A DNA stretch of 64,000 bases from Methanomassiliicoccales archaeon RumEn M1 (GTDB lineage: Archaea; Thermoplasmatota; Thermoplasmata; Methanomassiliicoccales; Methanomassiliicoccaceae), in the NCBI GenBank assembly GCA_001421185.1, contig LJKK01000143.1:35467-99466 (forward strand), in the 5' to 3' direction. The first letter of the stretch is position 1; every line of letters begins with the position of its first letter. The notes beneath the pieces were generated by a model, which was given only the letters and a program-made list of their open reading frames with translations, searched no databases and was not told where the DNA came from. The translations under genes and the position numbers were made by a program. Shown here piece by piece: positions 1 through 7,646 of the stretch.

Positions 1-654
1 ATCGACGTCCTGGTGACGGTGGGAGGGGACGGGACCATACTGCGCTCGCTGCAGAGGACCTCGGCCCCCATCTTCGGCGTCAACGCCGGCGTGCTGGGCT
101 TCCTGGCCGAGGTGAACGAGGAAGAGATCGGAACGGGCATCCGCCGCCTGCTGGACGGCCATTACTTCCTCGAGGAGCGCATCAAGCTGAGGACGGAGCT
201 GAGCGGGCAGCGGCTGCTGGACGCCACCAACGAGGCGGTGGTGCACACCGCCCACGTGGCCAAGATCAGGCACTTCAACGTGTTCGTCGACGACCAGCTG
301 GCCATGGACGTGAGGGCCGACGGCATCATCGTGGCGACGCCCACCGGGAGCACCTGCTACGCCATGGCGGTCGGCGCCCCCATCATCGATCCCCGGGTGG
401 ACGCTTTCGTGATAGCGCCCATGGCCCCCTTCAAGTTCGGGGCCCGCCCCATGGTGGTCCCGGCCACCAGCAGGATAAGCATCGAGATGGTGAAGCCCAA
501 GCCATGCCTGTGCGTCATCGACGGTCAGCTGGAGAACCCCATGGATGGGGATGAGGGCATCTCCTTCAGCCTGTCCGAGCAGCGCGCCCGCTTCATACGC
601 TTCGAGAGGGCGTTCTACAAGAAGACGCGCGAGAAGCTGGTCTGCATGCCATGA
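1..654 (+). CDS. nadK: NAD kinase (5-prime partial)
   Basis: Phosphorylates NAD to NADP with ATP or polyphosphate. The reading frame is open from base 1, so the N-terminus lies outside the window. The GGDGT nucleotide-binding motif appears about 8 residues in, followed by GVLGFL, the NEAVVH segment and the ADGIIVATPTGST motif that forms the NAD site. All are standard for this family. The stop overlaps the ATG of the next gene (ATGA), so the two are probably co-translated. About 215 codons are visible of a typical 270-280. The identification is secure; only the start is missing. Confidence 0.95.
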   Translation: MDVLVTVGGDGTILRSLQRTSAPIFGVNAGVLGFLAEVNEEEIGTGIRRLLDGHYFLEERIKLRTELSGQRLLDATNEAVVHTAHVAKIRHFNVFVDDQLAMDVRADGIIVATPTGSTCYAMAVGAPIIDPRVDAFVIAPMAPFKFGARPMVVPATSRISIEMVKPKPCLCVIDGQLENPMDGDEGISFSLSEQRARFIRFERAFYKKTREKLVCMP

Positions 655-1028
655 GCCGACGCAAGGTGTGGGGGATCGAGAGGGAGGTGCTGGAGATGAT
701 CAACCAGGCCTCCCGCCGGACGCACCCCCTGGAGTTCGTGGCGGCGATGCGGGCCGAGGAAGGCGTCATCTATGAGCTGGTGCTGCTGCCGGGAAGCATA
801 TCCAGCGAGGGGTCGGCGACCTTCCCCTCGTTCAATCTCCCGATAGACCTCTCCATCGTGGGGTCGGTCCACTCCCACCCCGGCCCCAGCAACGAGCCGT
901 CGGAGGCCGACCTCCACCTGTTCTCCAGCTACGGCAGCACCCATATCATCACCTGCGTGCCGTACGACATGTCCTCCTGGCGGTGCTACGACCGCCAGGG
1001 CCGGCCGGTGGAGCTGCAGGTCGTCTAG
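651..1028 (+). CDS. JAMM/MPN-family metalloprotease (Mov34/PAD-1 type)
   Basis: A 125-residue single-domain protein with a full JAMM zinc site: Glu28, then His-Ser-His-Pro at residues 74-77, Ser84 and Asp87. Archaeal and bacterial members remove ubiquitin-like proteins or cleave short peptides or cysteine conjugates. No ubiquitin-like partner or E1 enzyme is visible nearby, so the substrate cannot be named. It starts within the nadK stop codon (ATGA overlap) and ends three bases past the stop of the convergent nucleotidyltransferase gene. There is no transmembrane segment or extra domain. It is probably an active peptidase because every metal ligand is present. Confidence 0.85.
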   Translation: MSRRKVWGIEREVLEMINQASRRTHPLEFVAAMRAEEGVIYELVLLPGSISSEGSATFPSFNLPIDLSIVGSVHSHPGPSNEPSEADLHLFSSYGSTHIITCVPYDMSSWRCYDRQGRPVELQVV

Positions 1029-2251
1029 AGGATCTTGCTGCCCGGGCCTATGCTGCCGCGGGCGCTGGCCCCCGGGCCGATGACCGAGCCCTCGAATATC
1101 ACCGTGCCCGCGTCGATCATGGCGTTGATGCCCGTCTTGACGTCGTCGCCCATGATGGCCCCCAGCTTCCGGCGGCCCGAGTCAACGAGCTCGCCCTGGT
1201 GCACCACCTTCACGCTGCGGTCGTCGAAGCGGAGGTTGGCGATCTTGGTGCCCGCCCCGAGGTTACACCGCTCTCCGATGAGGGAGTCGCCCACGTAGTT
1301 GTGGTGCGGAATGTGGGATTTGGACATCACGATGGAGTTCTTGACCTCCACCGAGGCGCCTACCCTGACCCCGGGACCGAAGCAGGTGGACGGGCGTATG
1401 TAGCAGTTGGGCCCGATATCGCACCCGGACGAGATGTGCACCGGACCCTCGATGTACGCCCCGGAGCGCACCCTGGCGCCCCGCTCCACCACCACCGGCC
1501 CCAGGAGGGTCGCGCCGTCCTCGACGGTCCCCTCGATGCGGCGCTCCAGCCGGGCCATGAGCAGCTCGTTGGCGCGGAGGAGGTCCCACGGCATGCCCAC
1601 GTCGATCCAGTCCTCCTGCATGGGCTGCACCGCCACCCGGTCCTGGGAGGCAAGGTTGTTCAGCGTATCGGTGATCTCGTACTCCCCGCGCTGCGAGACC
1701 GGGGTGGTGCGTATCCATTCGAAGATGTCGGGCCGGAACACGAACAGGCCGGCGTTGATGAGGTTGGTGGGCGGGTTCTTGGGCTTCTCGTGGATCCGCC
1801 TCAGGAACCCGTCCCGCTCCTCGATCACCCCGAACCGATGGGGGTCGGGGACCTGCACGGCGCCCATGATCGTGCACCTATCCTTCTGGTAGCGCTCCAG
1901 CACCCTCCTGAGGTCCGATTCGAACAGCACCACGTCGCCGTTCACGCACACGAACGGCTCGTCCATGACACCCTCCGCCATGCCGATGGCGTGGGCGGTG
2001 CCCTTCCGCTCCTTCTGCTCCAGGTAGCTGATGTGCATCCCCATGGAGGAGCCGTCCCCGTAGTGCTCCTTGATCTTGTTGGCCTTCCAGCCCACCAGGA
2101 TGGTCACGTCCTTGATGCCCTGGGACGACAGGGCGTCCAGCACATGGGACATGAACGGCCTGCCGGCCACCAGCAACAGCGGCTTCGGTATGTTGGACGT
2201 CAACGGCCGAAGCCTCGTCCCCTCTCCCGCGGCCAGCACCAGGGCCTTCAT
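1025..2251 (-). CDS. Bifunctional sugar-1-phosphate nucleotidylyltransferase / acyltransferase (GlmU-like)
   Basis: Makes a nucleotide sugar, probably UDP-GlcNAc or a dTDP/UDP-glucose type. The 408-residue product opens with a nucleotidyltransferase signature (LAAGEGTRLRPLT, then PKPLL) and a Rossmann-like domain to about residue 230. A left-handed beta-helix of hexapeptide repeats follows (IEGPVHI, IGPNCYIRP, VGASVEVKNS), typical of the acetyltransferase half in archaeal GlmU-like enzymes. I chose the ATG at 2251 because the conserved N-terminus begins there; the open frame runs further upstream only by chance. The stop of the glmM-like gene overlaps this ATG, so the two form a two-gene operon that can convert hexosamine-6-P to UDP-sugar. 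The exact substrate is inferred. Confidence 0.9.
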   Translation of the reverse strand: MKALVLAAGEGTRLRPLTSNIPKPLLLVAGRPFMSHVLDALSSQGIKDVTILVGWKANKIKEHYGDGSSMGMHISYLEQKERKGTAHAIGMAEGVMDEPFVCVNGDVVLFESDLRRVLERYQKDRCTIMGAVQVPDPHRFGVIEERDGFLRRIHEKPKNPPTNLINAGLFVFRPDIFEWIRTTPVSQRGEYEITDTLNNLASQDRVAVQPMQEDWIDVGMPWDLLRANELLMARLERRIEGTVEDGATLLGPVVVERGARVRSGAYIEGPVHISSGCDIGPNCYIRPSTCFGPGVRVGASVEVKNSIVMSKSHIPHHNYVGDSLIGERCNLGAGTKIANLRFDDRSVKVVHQGELVDSGRRKLGAIMGDDVKTGINAMIDAGTVIFEGSVIGPGASARGSIGPGSKIL

Positions 2252-3546
2252 GCCAGGCACCTCCCCATGATCCTGTCCACGATCGCCTTGAGCCTTTCCA
2301 GCTCCTCCTGGTCCCTGGCTTCCACGGTGGTCCGCACCTTGGGCTCGGTGCCGGAAAGGCGGACCAGGAGCCATCCGTCCGGGTATTCCGCCCGGAACCC
2401 GTCCATGGTTAGGAGGCGGTCGCAATCCAGCCCCATCATCTCGGCCTCCAGCCGCTGCAGCAGCTCGTTCCGCCGATCGGCATTGAACGGCCTCGAGCCG
2501 CGGGCCGAGGGGAAGGAGGGCAGGGCGTCCAGCCGGTCGGACAGCTTCTGCTCGGACGCCATGCTGGCCAGCATGGCCCCGGCCAGGACCCCGTCCGGAC
2601 AGTAGGTCTGCCGGGGGAAGATGTACGTCCCCGACGGCTCCCCTCCGAAGTCCAGGCCGGTGCGCTTCAGCGCCTCGGCCACGTACACGTCCCCGACCTT
2701 GCATCTCTCCACCGTGCCGACCATCTCGTCCAGCACCATGGACGCGTCCATGGGAGCGACCACGCCCCTGGCGTTCATGGCCGAGGCGAACAGGGCGATG
2801 AGGCGGTCCCCGCTGACGAACCGTCCCCGGTCGTCGACGGCCACCATGCGGTCCCCGTCCCCGTCGTGGGCGATGCCCACATCGGCCTTCCGCTGGAGGA
2901 CGGAGGCCTTGAGATCGGCCAGCGCCTCCTCGGTGGGCTCGGCCGTTCGGGCCGGGAAGAACCCGTCGGGCTGGGCGTTGAGGGACAGCACCGAACATCC
3001 CAGTTCCCGCAGCGTCAGAGGGCTGACGCGGAAGGTGGCGCCGCAGCCGCAATCGACCACCACCGACGCATCCGAGGCGTTCACGCAGTCCAGGATGGCG
3101 TCGATGTGGGCGCGTTCCGCCCCCTCCAGCGCGAAGGAGCGGCCCACGTTCCGCCAGTCCTTGGTCGGCAGGGGGGAATCGATGCGCTCCTCCACCGCCT
3201 CCATCTGGTCGGTGTCGAAGGCTGAGCCGTCGGGGTTCCAGAGCTTGACGCCGTTGTACTGGGCGGGATTATGGGACGCGGTCACCATGATCCCGCATCC
3301 GAAATGCGAGGCGGCCCTCGCCAGGGTGGGCGTGGAGACCATTCCGGCATCATGGACCTCCGCCCCCGCGGCGGTGGCCCCGCACACCAACGCCTGCGCC
3401 ATCATGGGCCCCGAGGTCCGGGTGTCCCGGCCCAGCACGATGCGGCCGTACGCGCTGCCCACCGCCTCTCCAATGCTCTCGGCCAGTTCGATGGTGAAGC
3501 CCTCTCCGACGACCCCTCTGATGCCTGACGAACCGAACAGTCTCAT
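2248..3546 (-). CDS. glmM: Phosphohexomutase (phosphoglucosamine mutase / phosphomannomutase)
   Basis: Interconverts sugar 6- and 1-phosphates. The 432-residue protein has the GSSGIRG N-terminus, the TASHNP active-site phosphoserine loop near residue 90, the metal loop DGDGDR, and the GEPSG and RLSGTEPKVR sugar- and phosphate-binding loops. This is the complete motif set of the alpha-D-phosphohexomutase family at normal length. It overlaps the downstream nucleotidyltransferase by four bases, so the product probably feeds that enzyme. A TATA-like stretch lies about 40 bases upstream (3583-3592, TTTTAAT on the minus strand). The symbol glmM is the best guess from context; ManB activity is also possible. 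Confidence 0.9.
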   Translation of the reverse strand: MRLFGSSGIRGVVGEGFTIELAESIGEAVGSAYGRIVLGRDTRTSGPMMAQALVCGATAAGAEVHDAGMVSTPTLARAASHFGCGIMVTASHNPAQYNGVKLWNPDGSAFDTDQMEAVEERIDSPLPTKDWRNVGRSFALEGAERAHIDAILDCVNASDASVVVDCGCGATFRVSPLTLRELGCSVLSLNAQPDGFFPARTAEPTEEALADLKASVLQRKADVGIAHDGDGDRMVAVDDRGRFVSGDRLIALFASAMNARGVVAPMDASMVLDEMVGTVERCKVGDVYVAEALKRTGLDFGGEPSGTYIFPRQTYCPDGVLAGAMLASMASEQKLSDRLDALPSFPSARGSRPFNADRRNELLQRLEAEMMGLDCDRLLTMDGFRAEYPDGWLLVRLSGTEPKVRTTVEARDQEELERLKAIVDRIMGRCLA

Positions 3547-3720
3547 GGAACTCGATCCCCGTTCCGGAAGGATGCATGTCCCTGATTAAAACTTCCCCGG
3601 TGGATTTCTGGCCCCGTGTGAGGGAAGGAAGAGCGGCATCGAGGCCGGTTCATGCCCGATTTCAGTAGAATGCTTTCGAAAAAGGCTGTCCGAAAGGGAC
3701 TGGACATCAAGCATTATTAG

Positions 3721-3735
3721 ATAAATATTATATAT
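3721..3735 (+). promoter_or_regulatory. TATA-box promoter region for the small protein at 3803
   Basis: The AT-rich stretch ATAAATATTATATAT stands out in a GC-rich region. It sits about 75 bases upstream of the ATG at 3803 and suits an archaeal TATA box with a leader of about 45 nt. The ribosome-binding site GGAGG is at 3791-3795. Confidence 0.6.
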
Positions 3736-3802
3736 GGGTGCTAGCCATTACCATCTGGGTCGCATGGCCTCCATCGCCCCAAGGAGCACAGGAGGGAAAT
3801 CC

Positions 3803-4024
3803 ATGGTCATGGAACAGATTAGCGTCGAAAAGGCAAAGGAGATCGCCAAGAAGAAGGGTCTGAAGCCCGGCAGGGTAAAGGGAACGAACGGCATCCAGTT
3901 CACCAAGGGATCTAACGACCGCCTCGAGATCATTCAGTGGGACGAGTTCGAGAAGACCCTCAAGCAGAGGGGCCTCGGCGTGTTCGAGAGCGGCGGCTGG
4001 ATGAAGATCATGAAGAAGGGCTGA
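3803..4024 (+). CDS. Small basic conserved protein, unknown function
   Basis: A 73-residue lysine-rich soluble protein with no recognised domain. I chose the ATG at 3803 because GGAGG lies seven bases upstream; the frame is open to 3734 but those codons lack a ribosome site. The sequence alternates a Lys-rich helix (KAKEIAKKKG) with a beta-like stretch (RVKGTNGIQFTK) and ends WMKIMKKG, which resembles a small nucleic-acid-binding protein, but that is only an impression. A strong TATA box upstream suggests a well-expressed single gene. It lies between the phosphohexomutase (divergent) and a DNA-repair phosphoesterase (convergent). Confidence 0.7.
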   Translation: MVMEQISVEKAKEIAKKKGLKPGRVKGTNGIQFTKGSNDRLEIIQWDEFEKTLKQRGLGVFESGGWMKIMKKG

Positions 4025-4109
4025 ACCCTCCTTCCTGGTCCCTAGCCCCCTGTGGCATCAACGAGGCCGGAGCGCCTCACCTTTTTCCTTTTAAACCATC
4101 CAGGGCCGA

Positions 4110-4562
4110 TCATCTGGTGCGCATCAGCAACCAGTTGTCGCCCTTTTCATTACCCTTGAACCTTATCAAGGCATAGGTGCCGTTCAGCTTGGCCCCTTTG
4201 ATCTCGAAGACTATCTTGTCCTCGCTCCTCTCCTTCACATCAAGGTCGCCGCGGTCTAAGATCGTGACCGTGCCGGCCCCGTAATGGCCCTCCGGTATCG
4301 TCCCCTCGAAGGAGCCGTACGAGATGGGGTGGTCCTCGGTCTGCACCGCCAGCCTCTTGACCTTGGGCGTCTCCGGCATCCCCTTGGGCACCGCCCAGCT
4401 CTTCAGCGTCCCGTCCATGAGGAGGCGGAGGTCGTGGTGCAGCCTGGAGGCGTAATGCTCCTGCACCACGAAGAACGGGGGCGGGCTGCTCCCATCGTCG
4501 TCCGGCTCTAGCGTCCTGGAGAGGTCCCTCTTGGAGCGGTACTCCCGCAACGGCTCGTCCAC
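4110..4562 (-). CDS. Stand-alone LigD-type 3'-phosphoesterase
   Basis: Removes 3'-terminal ribonucleotides or phosphates from DNA ends. In bacteria the domain is usually the N-terminal part of DNA ligase D; archaea often carry it alone. The 150-residue protein contains the conserved series FVVQEHYASRLHHDLRLLMD, KSWAVPKG, EDHPISYGSFEG and IPEGHYGAG, with the His and Asp residues that bind manganese and phosphate. No Ku or ligase lies beside it. The start appears to be GTG; no in-frame ATG precedes it. It reads in the same direction as the ppx gene, 32 bases downstream of its stop, so it might be a fourth member of the polyphosphate transcript. Confidence 0.85.
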   Translation of the reverse strand: MDEPLREYRSKRDLSRTLEPDDDGSSPPPFFVVQEHYASRLHHDLRLLMDGTLKSWAVPKGMPETPKVKRLAVQTEDHPISYGSFEGTIPEGHYGAGTVTILDRGDLDVKERSEDKIVFEIKGAKLNGTYALIRFKGNEKGDNWLLMRTR

Positions 4563-4594
4563 GGGGCAACAATGGATGCGGGAGGAGATAACCG

Positions 4595-6153
4595 TTAGCT
4601 CTTATCCTTGAGCTTCACCGCCAGGCCCAGGCCGAAGGCCCTTCGGAACGCCTTCTCCGCCCCTTCCAGGCCCCACAGCTCCAGGGAAGGGTCGCCCTCG
4701 GGGACGATCTCCAGGACCGCCTTTCCGTCGGCCCTTCGCAGCGTCGCCCTCTCCACCACCCCGCCGTGGGAGCGATCGAGGCTCTCGGCCAGCCGCATGA
4801 GGGCGGACATGGTCGCTATGGCACCGTAGGTCTTCTGGTCCAGCCCTGCCAGCTCCGGGTCCTTGCGGCGGGGGGCCCTCTTGCGGTGGTAGCGGGCCAG
4901 GGCGGCCATGATGGCCACCTCCCTCTGGTCGAAGCCCAGGAGGTCGGCGTTCCGGATGATGTAGTAGGAATGGAGGTGGTGATTGGTGAACGAGATGAAG
5001 TCGCCCACGTCATGAAGGTAGGCGGCGTAGCGCAGGAGCTCCCGCTCCTTGTCCCCCAGGCCGTGCAGGCCGGCCGAGCGGGCCGAGTCGAACAGCGACA
5101 GCGCCAGGCGCTCCACGGTGGCGGCGTGGCCTTCGTCGACCTCGCACGAGCGGCCCAGCTGCAGGACGCTGGTCTCCCGGACGCTCCTGCCCAGGGCGTG
5201 GGGGGAGCCTTCGATGCGGGCGAGGTAATCGACCAGGAGCCCCTCCCGGACCCCTCGCTCGCTGACCCGGACCTCTTCGATGCGCAGCTCCTCCATGATG
5301 GCCTCCAGCACGGCCGCCCCGCCGACGATGATGTCCGCCCTCTCGGGGTTGATCCCGGGCAGGGCGCGTCTCTCCTTCAGCGTGGACGACCTTAATGTCG
5401 ACGACAGCTTCTTGAGGTGGGACAGTCGCAGCGTCCCCGGCCGACCGCCGTGGGAGCGGACGGCCATCTCCGACAGGTTCACTATGGTGCCGGAGGAGCC
5501 GATCGCCACATCGATGCGCCTCTCCTTGATGTACCTGGCCGCCTGGGACATGTATCCCCTGACGTGCTTCTTCATGGCCGCGTAGGTCTTGTCGTCCACC
5601 GCGCCTGGTGGCCCCGGGGGATGAACAGCTCGGTCATGCGTATGGCGCCCAGCTTGAGGCTGTCGAGATGCTCGTGTCCCCGGCCGGTCCCCACGGCCAG
5701 CTCGGTGCTCCCTCCTCCGATGTCTATGGTGAGGGCGGTGCGGTGGGCGAGCTCCAGTCCGGACGTCACGCCCAGGAACACCAGCCGGGCCTCCTCGATG
5801 CCGGAGATGATGCCGAGCTCCACCCCCGCCTCCTCCCTGAGCCTCTCGACCAGCACGTTCTGGTTCCTGGCCTCCCGGGCCGCCGACGTCGCCACGGCGA
5901 TGATCTCGTCGGCCCCGTAGTGGCGGGACAGCTCGGCGAACTTCCGGCACACCAGGACGGTGCGGTCGATGGCCTCCCGGCGGAGGAACATGTCGTCGAA
6001 GCCCCCCGCGCCCAGGCGGACCATCTCCTTCTGCAGGCTGAGCACCGTGTACGAGAGGTTGGGGTTCAGGCGGACCACCATCATCCGGACGGAGTTGGTG
6101 CCGATGTCGATGAAGGAGACCACGTGGCCGGCGCGGGGAGCAGCATCGCTCAC
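4595..6153 (-). CDS. ppx: Ppx/GppA exopolyphosphatase with C-terminal HD-type domain (one frameshift)
   Basis: Hydrolyses terminal phosphates of polyphosphate or pppGpp. The N-terminal actin-like domain reads FIDIGTNSVR and, further on, DIGGGSTEL, the two phosphate-binding loops. The C-terminal half has an HD-like region (YAAYLHDVGDFI, HHLHSYYII). The two halves are in different frames. A single missing base in the C5/G4 run at 5612-5620 separates them, and adding one C restores the expected IPPGPPGAVDDKTY junction. I therefore treat it as one gene of about 519 residues. The start overlaps the CHAD-HD gene stop (ATGA). The upstream genes are the CHAD-HD protein and polyphosphate kinase. Confidence 0.85.
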
Positions 6154-7646
6154 CGTATCGCCACCTTCAGACCGAAGACCTCCTGGAACAGGTCGGCCTT
6201 CTTCAGCGCGGCCGCGGTCCCGAGGTCCGAGCGACCGTTCACCTCGATGGTCGCCGTGCCGTCCTTCACCGACGCGGAGATCCCTTTCACCGCCCCCGCG
6301 TGCTCACGGTCCAGGCCGTCGGCGATCCTCAGCAGCGCGGCCAATCGCGACACCTTGTCCCGCTGTCGGCCTGACATCCCCTTCACCTCATCGTCGCCGT
6401 CGCGAGGCAGGCGGCCGCGGTGGTAGCGGGCGACGGCCGCCACCGCTCGCCTCTCGCCGTCGAGCAGGGGGAGGCGCATGTCATCCATGATGAGGCGATA
6501 TGACGTCCTGTTGTGGCCGCGCTGCCCCTCGGTCCATCCGATGTCGTGGAGCATGCCCGCGGCCTCCAGGACGAACTTATCCTCGTCGGTCAGCCCATGA
6601 ACGTCCCTCAGTTCGGTGAACAGCGCCAGGGCCAGCTCCGTTACCTTGCGGGAATGGGCCGGATCGACATCCATCTCCTGGGCCAGCTTGGACAGTTCTC
6701 TCAGGCGCGCCTCCCTCGTGCCGTCCCGGGCGCCGGGAAGGTCGCCGAACCTCGCCTCCAACCCCTCGAAGAAGCCCGAGCTCCGGAGCTCCGTCCACCG
6801 CTCGACGAAGGCCTCGTAGCAGCGGCCCCTGCGCTCCCGTCTGTCCTCGATCAGGGCCGTAAGACCCTCCGATGCGCCTTCCACTGAGGATAGGGCGTTC
6901 GACAGGGCCTCCTCCTCGCCCATCCACACGTCGCAGTCATGCATCTCTCCCAGCATGTCCTGCAATCCTTTCAGGACGGCGATCTCCTGCTTGAGCTTGT
7001 CATCGAACAGCGGCCGGAACGCCTCGGCCGAGTAGCGGAGCCGCTTGACGGCGATGCGCATCTCGTGATGGTGCTCGATGGCCTCGCGGCGGGGGACGCA
7101 TGCTTCCATGGCCAGCAGTTCTTGGATGCGGGCGGAGATGTGCTCCAGTCCGGAAGCGTGGGTCGCCTCGCCCCTGATGTCGGCGCCGTCCAGCCGCTTC
7201 ACCTCTCCAGAGAGGTAGAGCTCCATCTCCTGGAGCGTGCCCTTCCTCTCCATGTCCTCCAGCCAGCGGACCACCTCGGGCTGGGCCTCCTCCCGCATCC
7301 CCCTCTTGAGGCGCACGATGGCCTCCAGGCCCGGCAGGGCCTCGGGGGGCGCGCTCCCTTCGAAATCCTGGAGGAACTCGATCTGGACATCAAGGTCCCG
7401 GGCCTCCCCCAGGGCCCTGGTCACGCTCCTGACCTCCTTCATCCACTTCCTGCCCTTCCTGGCGGGAAGGCACTCGGGGAAGATGACCATGCTGGCGCGC
7501 AGCCGGCGGGACGCCACCCTGGACCGGTGCACGGCCTCGGGGTCCGCCCCCTGGCGGACACCTTCCCTCTCGGCCTTCAGGTCCTGCACGTTCCTGAGGA
7601 GGGTCGAGGTGCCCATCAGGAGCAGGCCGTCCTCCCCCCTAGCCAT
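6150..7646 (-). CDS. CHAD domain - HD domain fusion protein
   Basis: A 498-residue protein. Residues about 12-290 form a CHAD domain, the histidine-rich helical domain that binds polyphosphate (VHRSRVASRRLRA, the ARDLDVQ segment, HHEMRIAVKRLRYSAE). The remainder resembles the HD domain of Ppx/GppA proteins (AAGMLHDIGWTEGQRGHNR, then AVAAVARYHRG, ADGLDREHAGAVKG). It lies between ppk1 and ppx with four- to eight-base overlaps on each side, so it almost certainly acts in polyphosphate metabolism, perhaps as a granule-targeted phosphatase or regulator. The HD-type histidines and aspartates are present, so hydrolase activity is possible. The fused order is noteworthy because CHAD usually occurs alone or with CYTH. 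Confidence 0.85.
   Translation of the reverse strand: MARGEDGLLLMGTSTLLRNVQDLKAEREGVRQGADPEAVHRSRVASRRLRASMVIFPECLPARKGRKWMKEVRSVTRALGEARDLDVQIEFLQDFEGSAPPEALPGLEAIVRLKRGMREEAQPEVVRWLEDMERKGTLQEMELYLSGEVKRLDGADIRGEATHASGLEHISARIQELLAMEACVPRREAIEHHHEMRIAVKRLRYSAEAFRPLFDDKLKQEIAVLKGLQDMLGEMHDCDVWMGEEEALSNALSSVEGASEGLTALIEDRRERRGRCYEAFVERWTELRSSGFFEGLEARFGDLPGARDGTREARLRELSKLAQEMDVDPAHSRKVTELALALFTELRDVHGLTDEDKFVLEAAGMLHDIGWTEGQRGHNRTSYRLIMDDMRLPLLDGERRAVAAVARYHRGRLPRDGDDEVKGMSGRQRDKVSRLAALLRIADGLDREHAGAVKGISASVKDGTATIEVNGRSDLGTAAALKKADLFQEVFGLKVAIR

Noticed and set aside
983..2605. A 540-codon open frame on the plus strand
   Set aside because: It is antisense to the nucleotidyltransferase and mutase genes and rich in His/Pro/Arg, a GC-shadow composition.
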